Part shown: in pieces, positions 35,692 to 44,328 of the stretch | Numbering within the stretch: the stretch's first letter is position 1 | Layout of the letters: the number at the start of each line of letters is the position of its first letter | Origin: Pseudomonadota bacterium | Lineage (GTDB): Bacteria > Pseudomonadota > Gammaproteobacteria > Steroidobacterales > Steroidobacteraceae | Assembly: GCA_025357635.1 (NCBI GenBank) | Contig: JANXOV010000029.1 | Coordinates: 1 to 45,171, forward strand | Length of the DNA: 45,171 bases | Reading direction: 5' to 3' | The notes under the pieces: generated by a model | What the model saw: only the letters and a program-made list of their open reading frames with translations | Told to the model about the DNA's origin: nothing | Database searches by the model: none | Translations under genes and position numbers: made by a program

Positions 35692-38600
35692 ATGGACGGC
35701 CGCGGGTCATGGTGGGTGGTGGCGTTGAGCCTGTGGTGCTGGCATGCGGGCGCATCGACCATTGCCACCGATGTCATCCGAGTGGACTTGAATCCGCTGA
35801 TCGATCAGGCCGTCCGCTCGGAAACTCAGTTCGCGGTCAACGTCCGGCACGGTGTGGATTCCGAGAGCGCGGGCCAGTGGTCGTCCGAAGGCGACAAGGC
35901 GGTTTGGACCTACTCTGCGCGCATTCCCACGGCGATCACCATTGCCTTTCATGGCTCGAAGATGAAGCTGCCCGCAAATGCGCTGTTGACCATGACGGCG
36001 AGCGGGATCAACTACACGATCAAGCCCGGCGACATTCACCTCGAGCAGTTGTGGAGCCGGATCGGCCGCGGCGATACTCTGACGCTGCGCTTGATCGTCG
36101 AGCAGCGCGATCGATCGAAGTCGCTGATCGCCATCGACAGCTTTCAGGCCGGCTTCCGTGCGCTGGTACCCGGGATGAAGGATCATCCGCATTACCAAAA
36201 ACTGAAGTCATCCACCGCGGCCGCTGCGCTGACCGCGACCGCCTGCACCGAAAACTACCAGTGCCATCTCACTGCCGGCAACCAGGGGCCGGGCAAGGCG
36301 ACCATGGCGCTGGTTATCAGCAATACCTACGCCTGTACCGGCACATTGGTGAATGACGCCGCGCAGGACGGACTGCCGTATGTGATCACCGCCCGCCATT
36401 GCCAAAACGGCCAGCCCGGCGGCGGCGATCCGGGCGCCGCGTCCAGTGTGGTGGCGTATTGGGATGCGCTGTCCTCCTGCGGCACGGCGCTGGATTCCAT
36501 CTTCAGCACCACGGCGACGCTGAGTTTTTATGCAACGACCCTGGTTGAGCAACAGGATTTTTGGCTGATACGGCTGCTGCAAGTTCCGCCCTCCGATGCG
36601 TACTACGCCGGCTGGGATGCGCAGTCCGGCCCGGTCATCGGCGGCTACACCATTCATCACGCCAATGCAGATGCCAAGCAATACACGCAGTGGAGCGGGC
36701 AGGCTTACTCGAAGGTGATCTCGGCGGCCAGCCTGGGAGTCGGATACTCGGGAACTTTTCTCGAGGTGGTTAACTCGCTCGGCAACATCGACCATGGTTC
36801 GTCGGGCTCAGCATTGTTCAATACCAACCATCAGCTGGTGGGCACGTTGAGCCGCGGACGCAATGATTGCCCGGTGGTCCCGACGCCGGTTCCCAGCGAT
36901 ACCAGTGCTACTGCCTACGTCAATTCGCTAGCCGCAGTGTGGAAGTCCACCTCGGACAAGACCAGCAGCACCGGAACGAACACGCTGGCGTCTGTGCTGG
37001 ATGCGGGCAACACGGGAATGCTCAGCGTCGGCGGCGGCACCGTGCCTTTCACGGTGACGCTGGTGGCCAGCAGCATGAGTTCACAGGTCGCCCTTCCGAT
37101 CACGCTGAACTGGTACTCGGCGGCGCAATCCTGCAGCGCCTCCGGAGGATCGGGCAACGACGGGTGGAGCGGTGCGAAACCCGCATCCGGTTCGATGACG
37201 ATCAGCGAGTCGCAGCCTGGCGCGGTTACCTACACGCTGACCTGCAGCAATGCCACGCGCTCGGTGAAAGCGGTGACCTCAGTGCTATGGACGACGGGGC
37301 CGCCCAGCATCAGCTTGCTGCTAGATGATCCAGGTCCGCTGTTCGTCAAACAGCTCATCACGCTGCGCTGGAGTTCCAATCTGAATTCGTGCGCCGCCAC
37401 CGGTGGTGCTGCCGGTGACGGCTGGGCGGCGTCATCGCTGCCGTCCGCGGGAGCCCGGCAAGTGACCGAGCCGGTTGAAGGAACCTTTCAGTTCACGGTG
37501 ACCTGCACCGATGGTGCTCAAACGGTGAGTACCGATCTGTTGCTGGGCTTCCAGGTCCCCATCTCGATCGTGTCGTTGTTCGGGCCATCCACGCCCTTGC
37601 GCGTCGGCCAGGAGATTACAGTACTGTGGAATGGCTCGCCGCCCTGCCGCGCCACGGGCGGCGCTGCCGGTGATGGCTGGGCAGGAGACTTGTACGGCGG
37701 CAACGGAATCGTGAGCCTGACCGAACACACGGCAGGCACCTTCGCGTACGGGCTCAGCTGCGGGCCCGGCGCTGCCGCGGTCAATTCCAGCTTACAGCAG
37801 GTGTACACCAGCGATGCGCCGACGGCGCAATTGACGGCGAACCCCACGCAACAGCAAACCATCGTGGGATTCCCGCAGAACAACTACAATCTTTCCTGGA
37901 TTGCGAACGTCAAGCCTTGCAGCATCGACTACGCGGGACCGGTATCGGGTTCGCTGGTCAGCAACTGGGTGCCGATTGGTAGCGCCATCGACATTCAGCA
38001 GATTGCGGGTCTGTACACGTACACATTGACCTGCGGCACGGGCTCGGAAACAGCCGTGTCCACCGCCACGATCAACTGGACTCAACCGCCGCCACAAGTG
38101 ACTCTGAGCGCCCCGTCGGCCATTGACGTCATCGCCGGACAGGGCACCTATCTGCGCTGGTCCACGAATGTGTTGCCCTGCGTGGGATCGGGCGGTACGC
38201 CGGGCGACGGATGGAATGGCCCCCTGAGCTACTCCTATTGGGGCAATGTCACTCCGATCAAGGAATCGTTGGCGGGAGCCTACCAATACACGCTGACCTG
38301 CGGCGTGGGTCCGTTCGGTACCGCCTCGGCTGCCATCGTCTATAACAATCCCGGCGGCACCACGCTCACCCTCGCGGCGAGCAACAGCGCGCCCTATGTC
38401 GGCCAGCCAGTAACGCTTAGCTGGGACTCGAAGATCGGACCGTGCACCGCGTTTGGCGGATTGGAACCGGACGGGTGGGCGGGGAGCAAGGCGAAATCAG
38501 GAAGCGCCACTGTGAGCGAGCCCGAAGGCACCTACGAATATGACCTGAAGTGCGGCACCGGACCGCAAACAGTGCAGGTCAACACCGTCGTAACGTTCAC

Positions 38601-39519
38601 CGCGCCGCCGGCAACGCTGATCTGGCTGCAGTGGAACGGCGGCGGCGGATCTCCGGGCGACGTCGCAACGCTGAGTTGGACGGGAGTTCAGGGCGAGTCC
38701 TGTGAGGCCAGCGGCGGCGGGCCGGGCGATGGCTGGGCCGGACCGCGCGATCCGAGCGGCTCCTATTCGTTCACGGAAAGTCAGCCTGGATCTTTCGTTT
38801 ACACGATGACCTGCACGTTCCTGGATAAGTCGCAGTCTCAATCGGTACGGCTCGACTGGTATCCGCCACCACCAAAGGTCACGCTGACGGTCGATCCAGC
38901 ACAAACGCTGGTGGGCAAGCCGGCGCATCTTACATGGTCGGCCACCGACGCTACGGCTTGTTACACCCAGGAGGGCGGACCGGGTGATGGTTGGGCGAAG
39001 TCGAGTGTGCCGTTGAGCGGTGAAGCGACGCTGACGGAAGCCAACCCTGGCACCTACGGTTACCTGATCACTTGCTCCAACGGCACCGGCGTGCTGCCGA
39101 ACCCCGTAACCGCGAGCGCCGAAGTGTACTTTGCAGCGGCTCCGGCGGTGGTCATATCCGTAGACCGATCGTCTGTCACGGCAGGTGATCGCGTGCAGGT
39201 GTCGTGGAGTTCGATCAATGCCGCCAGCTGCGTGGCCAGCGGCGGCAACGGCAGCGACGGATGGTCCGGCAGTCTCGATCTCGCCGGCAATCGCGTGATG
39301 ACTGAATCAAAGCCCGGTTCGTTCACTTTCACGGTGCAATGCGCCGGCTCAGGCGCGACTGCGTCGGCAAATGCGAGCGTTTCGGTAGCGCAGGCGGCCT
39401 CCAGCGGCGGCGGTGGCGGTGGCATCGACTGGCGCATGTTGCCGGCGCTGGGTCTTCTCTTGTGGGGCACGCGTCTTTCGCAAGCAGCACGTCATCGCAA
39501 TGGGGGAACGCAGCGCTGA
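35692..39519 (+). CDS. Secreted trypsin-like protease (lysyl-endopeptidase type) with nine Ig-like repeats and a GlyGly-CTERM-like tail
   Basis: 1275 residues. A signal peptide ends near Ala21 (WHAGAST). An N-terminal pro-region (to about 180) is followed by the S1 protease domain (about 185-420): His236 in VITARHCQN, Asp289 in EQQDFWLIRL and Ser371 in HGSSGSALFN form the triad, and paired Cys (185, 191, 215, 237, 263, 393) fit disulfides, as in lysyl endopeptidases. Residues about 445-1230 are nine repeats of roughly 87 residues with a Cys...GDGW...Cys core. The tail is an S/G-rich run (SSGGGGGG), a hydrophobic stretch and an Arg/His-rich end (RLSQAARHRN), as in GlyGly-CTERM substrates of rhombosortase. 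It is probably exported, cleaved and surface-displayed. An SD-like AGAG at 35681 precedes the ATG. Confidence 0.85.
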   Translation: MDGRGSWWVVALSLWCWHAGASTIATDVIRVDLNPLIDQAVRSETQFAVNVRHGVDSESAGQWSSEGDKAVWTYSARIPTAITIAFHGSKMKLPANALLTMTASGINYTIKPGDIHLEQLWSRIGRGDTLTLRLIVEQRDRSKSLIAIDSFQAGFRALVPGMKDHPHYQKLKSSTAAAALTATACTENYQCHLTAGNQGPGKATMALVISNTYACTGTLVNDAAQDGLPYVITARHCQNGQPGGGDPGAASSVVAYWDALSSCGTALDSIFSTTATLSFYATTLVEQQDFWLIRLLQVPPSDAYYAGWDAQSGPVIGGYTIHHANADAKQYTQWSGQAYSKVISAASLGVGYSGTFLEVVNSLGNIDHGSSGSALFNTNHQLVGTLSRGRNDCPVVPTPVPSDTSATAYVNSLAAVWKSTSDKTSSTGTNTLASVLDAGNTGMLSVGGGTVPFTVTLVASSMSSQVALPITLNWYSAAQSCSASGGSGNDGWSGAKPASGSMTISESQPGAVTYTLTCSNATRSVKAVTSVLWTTGPPSISLLLDDPGPLFVKQLITLRWSSNLNSCAATGGAAGDGWAASSLPSAGARQVTEPVEGTFQFTVTCTDGAQTVSTDLLLGFQVPISIVSLFGPSTPLRVGQEITVLWNGSPPCRATGGAAGDGWAGDLYGGNGIVSLTEHTAGTFAYGLSCGPGAAAVNSSLQQVYTSDAPTAQLTANPTQQQTIVGFPQNNYNLSWIANVKPCSIDYAGPVSGSLVSNWVPIGSAIDIQQIAGLYTYTLTCGTGSETAVSTATINWTQPPPQVTLSAPSAIDVIAGQGTYLRWSTNVLPCVGSGGTPGDGWNGPLSYSYWGNVTPIKESLAGAYQYTLTCGVGPFGTASAAIVYNNPGGTTLTLAASNSAPYVGQPVTLSWDSKIGPCTAFGGLEPDGWAGSKAKSGSATVSEPEGTYEYDLKCGTGPQTVQVNTVVTFTAPPATLIWLQWNGGGGSPGDVATLSWTGVQGESCEASGGGPGDGWAGPRDPSGSYSFTESQPGSFVYTMTCTFLDKSQSQSVRLDWYPPPPKVTLTVDPAQTLVGKPAHLTWSATDATACYTQEGGPGDGWAKSSVPLSGEATLTEANPGTYGYLITCSNGTGVLPNPVTASAEVYFAAAPAVVISVDRSSVTAGDRVQVSWSSINAASCVASGGNGSDGWSGSLDLAGNRVMTESKPGSFTFTVQCAGSGATASANASVSVAQAASSGGGGGGIDWRMLPALGLLLWGTRLSQAARHRNGGTQR
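37021..39400 (+). repeat. Nine tandem Ig-like protein repeats in the protease gene
   Basis: Cys-rich units with average spacing near 262 bp between their first Cys codons (first at 37132, last at 39229). Each has [S/P/A]C-x-A-x-GG-x-x-GDGW, then a T/S-E-x-x-x-G-[TS]-[FY] turn and a closing [TS]-C. Unit 4 is divergent: it has no GDGW and has a longer YAGPVSGSLVSNW region. The units differ clearly in DNA sequence, so the array is old rather than freshly amplified. Confidence 0.8.
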
Positions 39520-41303
39520 GCGGGCCGTTCAATTGCTCTGGCGGCCGGGCAGCTGTCTTGGGCTCGTTGTTGCTGATCACTGCCTGCGGCGGCGGGGGCG
39601 GTGACGCTACGCCACCGGCTCCGGCAGCGAAGCTCACCGTCAATCCGTCGCCGGTCACCGCGTCCGCCAACATCAACAGCATGGATGCGCCGACGTTGCA
39701 GATGAACATCGCGGCGTCCAATCTTCCCGCCGATGCGAAGTTTTTCTTCATCGCCCATTCCAGCAATGGGCTCGCCTCCGTCAGTGCGCAGCCGCTCAAC
39801 GGCGCCACCGTAACGATTGATATCGCCTTCAAGGAAGCCCGCTCACTCACACCCGGTGAATACGACGACACGATCGACATGAAGTTCTGCCTGGAATCAC
39901 CGTGCGTACGCGTAGTGGCCGGGACGCCGACTGCGGTGCCGGTGAAATACACGGTGACTCCGGCCACCGGAGCCAATGCGGTCAACGTGAGCTTCAATCC
40001 GAGTTCCGTCGTCGCGCAGGCACTATTGTACGATCAGTACGGACCCAGCGTGCCGGAAGTCGGCATCGATCTCGGTAATTTCAAGGTCACGCCCTACGTC
40101 GAGGTGCACAGCACGGGGGTGGCGGTCCGCAATCCCACCTACAGCATCCGCGACTCCTCGCACTCGGCCTTGTTCATGTTCCTTGCCAATCCGCGGGAAA
40201 TCGGCAAGGGCGCCTTTCACGACACGATTTCGCTGAAGATGTGTTTTGACACGCAATGCGTAAACCCGGTGCCAGGCACCCCGTTCATCCTGGCAGTGGA
40301 TTACACGGTGACGGATACCGTGACGGGCGCCGGCGGCGACGCGCGGATACAGGTGATCGACAGCAATGCCGTCGACCTTGCCTGGGATGCGCAACGCCAG
40401 AAGTTCTATGTGCTATTGTCGAACGACCCGGGCGCTCCGAACTACCACTTCTATATTGCGGTGCTCGACCCGTCGACGGGTCTTCTCGGTCCCAAGACAA
40501 GCTGGGAAGCGACGGCCTTCGAGATCGAGCTATCCGATGACGGCGCGTTGCTGTACGCGCCGCTGAGCGATATGCCTGCGATTGCCCGCATGAGCGTGCC
40601 CGATATGTCGCTGCAGCCTTTGATCACATTGCCGCGTGACGGCATTGGCTTCATCCTCTATGCCGCTGATGTTGCCGTTGCGCCGGCCGCTGCACACACC
40701 ATTGCGATAGCAATGTCCGGCGCCCCCGGCGGGGGTTACCCGAATGGCGGCGTGGCGATTTTCGATGATGCCGCGCAGCGACCGAATGCTGCGGTGGGCG
40801 ATGTGCAGGCAGGAACGGGACCGCTGGCCGACTACATCGAGTGGGGCCAGGATGCTTCCACGTTGTACGGCACGGGTGAAACCTGGAGCCAGGATCTGTT
40901 CACGATCGCGGTAAACGGTTCAGGGGCAAGCGCGAGCGGCACCGTGAAGAACGTGGGGCCCGGACGAATTCATTTTGGCGGCGGGCTGATCTATATGGAC
41001 CGTGGCGGCAAGGTGATCGACCCCGCCACCGGCACCGTGGTGGCGACGATCGGCAATGGTTTCACCGTCGGCCGGCTTGCGCTCGACCTTGCGTCGCAGC
41101 GGGTGTTCGCCTACGGCGCAGGTCCCGCGGGCGAGCAACTCATCAAGCGATTCGACTTGCCATCGCTCAGCGAGCAGGCAACACTGCCACTGGTGAATGC
41201 GGTGCTGCCGAGTTCGCAAATACTGCGCTGGGCAGCAAACGGTCTTGCCTACATCAGCTACGGGAAAATCGTGCTGATCACCGGGGCTTTCGTTGCGCCG
41301 TGA
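39462..41303 (+). CDS. Lipoprotein with two BACON/Ig-like domains and a probable beta-propeller
   Basis: About 613 residues if started at GTG 39462. The lipobox LLLITAC-GGGGGD marks an acylated Cys followed by a Gly-rich linker. Two similar domains follow: the first ends GEYDDTIDMKFCLESPC...GTPTAVPVKYTVT, the second GAFHDTISLKMCFDTQC...GTPFILAVDYTVT, each with a Cys pair. The C-terminal ~330 residues contain repeats such as QVIDSNAVDLAWDAQRQKFYVLL and IEWGQDASTLYGTG, which look like propeller blades. The start is uncertain: GTG 39462 lies inside the protease gene in another frame, whereas CTG 39516 has GGGGGA 8 bases upstream and overlaps the protease stop (CTGA). It is probably cotranslated with the protease; function unknown. 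Confidence 0.7.
   Translation: MGHASFASSTSSQWGNAALSGPFNCSGGRAAVLGSLLLITACGGGGGDATPPAPAAKLTVNPSPVTASANINSMDAPTLQMNIAASNLPADAKFFFIAHSSNGLASVSAQPLNGATVTIDIAFKEARSLTPGEYDDTIDMKFCLESPCVRVVAGTPTAVPVKYTVTPATGANAVNVSFNPSSVVAQALLYDQYGPSVPEVGIDLGNFKVTPYVEVHSTGVAVRNPTYSIRDSSHSALFMFLANPREIGKGAFHDTISLKMCFDTQCVNPVPGTPFILAVDYTVTDTVTGAGGDARIQVIDSNAVDLAWDAQRQKFYVLLSNDPGAPNYHFYIAVLDPSTGLLGPKTSWEATAFEIELSDDGALLYAPLSDMPAIARMSVPDMSLQPLITLPRDGIGFILYAADVAVAPAAAHTIAIAMSGAPGGGYPNGGVAIFDDAAQRPNAAVGDVQAGTGPLADYIEWGQDASTLYGTGETWSQDLFTIAVNGSGASASGTVKNVGPGRIHFGGGLIYMDRGGKVIDPATGTVVATIGNGFTVGRLALDLASQRVFAYGAGPAGEQLIKRFDLPSLSEQATLPLVNAVLPSSQILRWAANGLAYISYGKIVLITGAFVAP
39502..39507 (+). promoter_or_regulatory. Shine-Dalgarno-like run ahead of a possible CTG start
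   Basis: GGGGGA ends 8 bases before CTG 39516, the codon just upstream of the lipoprotein signal. No ATG, GTG or TTG in the correct frame has such a site nearby. Confidence 0.3.
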
Positions 41304-41356
41304 GGATACCGATCGTCGCGGCAACCGGTGAACGGTGGCGCCAGCCATGCCCCAAC

Positions 41357-42124
41357 TCACAGCAGCCCGGAATCACGCAGCAGGCGCAGCGCACTGCTGA
41401 TGACAACCATCACGCCGACGCCAACCGTGAGCCGCCGCTTGGAAACTCTGGCCGTCAGGCGCGCCGCCAATGGCGAGGCGATCAACGCACCGATCACCAG
41501 ACCGATGCCCGTACGCGAGAGTTGATCGAATCCCACGTGATGGACCAGCACCGTAAACACGACAACCGCCACCAATGTTTCGGCGACATTGCCTACGCCG
41601 ATTGCAATCCGCGCCGGCAGTCCTGAGGCGACCAGATTGCTCGTGGCTAACGGGCCCCAAACGCCGGCAACGGCTTCAAGAAAACCCGCGGCAAGGCCCA
41701 CGCCCGAGATGCGCGTTGCGGTGAGCCGAAGCTTTTCCACATGCGAGGCTTTCCAGATGATGTAAAAGCCGGTCAGGATCAAGTAGCCGCTGATCAGCGA
41801 CCCGAAAAACTTGACCGACGCTTGCGTGAGAAGCCACGCGCCGATCAATCCGCCCAGCACGCCTCCTATCGACAGGTAGGCCAATGCCCGCCACTGAACG
41901 TTCTTGTAAGCAAGATGCGACACGGTCGATGCGGTTCCCGTCAGAATCTTGGCGCCATTGACCGTGGCACTGACGATTTCGCGGGGCAGCCCGATGAGGG
42001 TGAGAACGGTCGAACTGATGGCGCCAAAACCCATGCCGAGTGCGCCATCGCAAAGCTGCGCCACAAAGCCGATGGCGACGAACATCAATGTGGAAAGGTC
42101 CACCCAGGAACTCAACTGGTGCAT
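41357..42124 (-). CDS. Sulfite exporter TauE/SafE family permease
   Basis: 255 residues, about eight hydrophobic helices in two inverted halves. The family motif is seen in FVAQLCDGALGMGFGAISSTVLTLIGLPREIVSATVN and again in AGFLEAVAGVWGPLATSNLVASGLPARIAIGVGNVAETLVAV. Members export sulfite, sulfoacetate or other organosulfur anions, but many are uncharacterised. No sulfur-metabolism gene is adjacent, so the substrate is unknown. It converges with the lipoprotein gene and is followed upstream by a 110 bp gap. Confidence 0.88.
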   Translation of the reverse strand: MHQLSSWVDLSTLMFVAIGFVAQLCDGALGMGFGAISSTVLTLIGLPREIVSATVNGAKILTGTASTVSHLAYKNVQWRALAYLSIGGVLGGLIGAWLLTQASVKFFGSLISGYLILTGFYIIWKASHVEKLRLTATRISGVGLAAGFLEAVAGVWGPLATSNLVASGLPARIAIGVGNVAETLVAVVVFTVLVHHVGFDQLSRTGIGLVIGALIASPLAARLTARVSKRRLTVGVGVMVVISSALRLLRDSGLL

Positions 42125-42234
42125 GAAGTAACGATCGGTGTAGACAGGCTGCGCATTCTATCCATTCTTGATAGTGCTCGATACAAGACAAACAACAACG
42201 CGCGAGGCCGCCCGCCTGATGCATGCCAGCAGCC

Positions 42235-43209
42235 TCAGGCAATCTGCGATAGCGGAGGCAAGGCGGCTTGGACCCTGGCCACGTTGCCCCATGCCGCTGC
42301 CAGGCGGTGAGTCCAGGCATCGCGCGTGACGCCACTGACATGCGGTGTCAGAACGACATTGGGCAATCGCAACAGGGTCGAATCCGGATCGACAGGCTCA
42401 TGCGCGAACACATCGAGCCCGGCACCGGCGAGATGCCCGCGGCTCAGCGCATCCACCAGCGCCGCCTCATCGACAAGGGCACCGCGCGCCGTATTGATCA
42501 AGTAGCTGCCCGGGCGCATGCACGCCAACGCACGGCCGTCGATCATGGCCCGAGTTTTCTCTTGCAGCGGAGCGTGCAGACTGAGGATGTCGCTCTCAGC
42601 AAGCAGTTGCTCCAAAGTCCGATACTCCGCCGCTATCGCCCGCTCTGCTGCGGGCGAGGCACGCTGCGGTTTGGTGTAGCGGACCGTGGCTCCGAAGGCA
42701 TGAACCAGCCGCGCCACATGCTGTGCAACATGGCCAAAGCCCACCAAACCCACTGTCTTGCCACGCAGCTCCCGCATCTGCATGGTGCTTGCCATTCCCA
42801 GCCACTCACCGCCCATCATCGCCTGATGGTGACGCGGCAACTCCTTTAGCAACGCCAACATCAGCAGCAGCGTATGCTCGGCCGTGCTTACCGCATTGCT
42901 GCCATCATTGTTCGCGACGGGGATGCGGTGTTGCTTGAACAGGTCGAGGTCGAGCCAGTCGAAGCCGGCGCTGAGCAGCTGGAACAGCTTGAGACGCCGG
43001 GCGATGCCGAGCTCTTCGGCGGTTGGGTCACCCGGATAGGCAAACACATAGTCGGCCTCGGCGAACGCCGAGCGGCGCATCGATGCGGGTGCGCTCTGCT
43101 CCAGCGATTGCCAGCGAAATCCAGGGGGTACTTGACCTGCGAGAAAGGCGAGCACATCCGGCGGCACGAAACGCGCCGAATGCAGCAGCACCACCAGCGG
43201 CTCAGCCAT
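42235..43209 (-). CDS. D-2-hydroxyacid dehydrogenase family protein
   Basis: 324 residues from ATG 43209. The NAD-binding Rossmann motif is GLVGFGHVAQHVARLVHAFG. The catalytic set is present: Arg in NTARGALVDEAALVDAL, Glu in AGLDVFAHEP, and His in LTPHVSG. The N-terminal half resembles phosphoglycerate or glyoxylate/hydroxypyruvate reductases. It reduces or oxidises a 2-oxo/2-hydroxy acid with NAD(P). Its start overlaps the stop of the leuC-like fragment by 8 bp, so it was the second gene of a minus-strand operon whose first gene and promoter appear lost. The dehydrogenase reading frame itself is intact, but its expression is doubtful. Confidence 0.88.
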   Translation of the reverse strand: MAEPLVVLLHSARFVPPDVLAFLAGQVPPGFRWQSLEQSAPASMRRSAFAEADYVFAYPGDPTAEELGIARRLKLFQLLSAGFDWLDLDLFKQHRIPVANNDGSNAVSTAEHTLLLMLALLKELPRHHQAMMGGEWLGMASTMQMRELRGKTVGLVGFGHVAQHVARLVHAFGATVRYTKPQRASPAAERAIAAEYRTLEQLLAESDILSLHAPLQEKTRAMIDGRALACMRPGSYLINTARGALVDEAALVDALSRGHLAGAGLDVFAHEPVDPDSTLLRLPNVVLTPHVSGVTRDAWTHRLAAAWGNVARVQAALPPLSQIA

Positions 43210-43585
43210 GAGGGTCGCGCCACAGATCGGGTGACCAGGCAGTGATCCGTCCTTCGAACGCACTCGCCGCCACCGTCAAGGGAGAGGCGAGCCAAAGCGA
43301 TCCGGGTCCTGAGCGCCCCTTGAAGTTGCGATTGATGGCCGAGACCGTGACCTGTGAGTCGCTGTGTGAAGTGCCCGGCCCACAACCAATGCACGCACCG
43401 CAGCCCGGGTGGATCAAACGCACGCCGGCGCCTTGAAAGAGCGCATCGTAGCCGCGCTGCCGCGCATACTCCTGCACATCGCGTGAGCCGTATTGGATCA
43501 GAAAGCTGACTCCATCCGCGACCCGGCGCCCTGCCGACACCGCGTGTCGGACCACCTGCGCATACAGATCCAGATCCATCCGCTT
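43202..43585 (-). pseudogene. 3' fragment of a leuC-like (3-isopropylmalate dehydratase large subunit / aconitase family) gene
   Basis: Only the last ~125 residues remain: GRRVADGVSFLIQYGSRDVQEYARQRGY, then LIHPGCGACIGCGPGTSHSDSQVTVSAINRNFKGRSGPGSLWLASPLTVAASAFEGRI. This includes two of the three 4Fe-4S cysteines (C-G-A-C, the C-x-x-C pair) but lacks the other ~300 residues of the family, including the first cluster ligand and most substrate residues. Similarity stops near 43575-43595, where sequence of a LysR gene on the other strand begins. The frame stays open to 44125, but that part is antisense to the LysR fragment. The annotation as LeuC-like is safe; the original function is not known. 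Confidence 0.75.
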
Positions 43586-43589
43586 ACCC

Positions 43590-44284
43590 GCCGTGCCGAG
43601 TTGGAAATTGCCGGGCTGCGTGGTGCCGTGCGCGGCCAGGTCACCATCGGAGTTGGACCCAGTATCGCAGCCAAACTCATGCCGGCCGCTGCGCGGCGCA
43701 TGCGCCTGCAGCGCCCCGGAATACGTCTGACCGTCACCGAGGGGCTGGTCGACAGTCTGATACCCGCCCTGAGGCGGGGAGAGCTCGATCTCGCCGTCGG
43801 CAGTTGGCCGTGCATCACGGACAGCGATCTCACCGCCGAAGTACTCATGCACGATCATGTCTCGGTGATCGCAGGACCCACGCATCCGTTGATTGCCAAG
43901 GAGCGTGTCGAACTCGCCGATCTGCTGGCCTACCCGTGGGCCATGCCGCCGGAGAATCAGCGCTGGCGGCAACTGCTGGATGAAACTTTTCTCGCGCAAG
44001 GGCTGGCGCCTCCGGTTCCCGCCATGGTCAGCAATTCGGCGGTGTTCATCCGAACCGTGGTATGGCAGGGCGAATACTTGAGCTATCTGCCACTGCAGAG
44101 TCTGCCAACGGATGGGCCGAACCAAGACCTAAAGGCACTTCGGTGCACCGCGCTGACCAGACGAATCGATGTCAGCGTCACTTACCGCGAACGGGCGATG
44201 ATGTCACCCGCCGCACAGGCCACCTTGAGCAGCTTTCGCGAGGTCATCGAAGAAGTGCGCGCAGCGAATGCCGGCTCGGGCTGA
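43590..44284 (+). pseudogene. LysR-family regulator fragment without the DNA-binding domain
   Basis: About 230 residues: RAELEIAGLRGAVRGQVTIGVGPSIAAKLMPAA begins at the end of the LysR linker helix, then the type 2 periplasmic-binding-like effector domain (LTVTEGLVDSLIPALRRGELDLAVGSWP, PLIAKERVELADLLAYPWAMPPE, VSNSAVFIRTVVWQGEYLSYLP). The ~70-80 residue winged HTH and the start of the linker helix are missing, and no start codon or ribosome site fits. The gene head abuts the leuC-like fragment on the opposite strand. The TGA at 44282-44284 is its normal end. It could still make an effector-binding fragment only if translated from an internal start, which I cannot support. Confidence 0.78.
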
Positions 44285-44328
44285 AACCAGCGGCGTCGGT
44301 GGCTAGCACGTCTGGCAGGAGATCCGAG

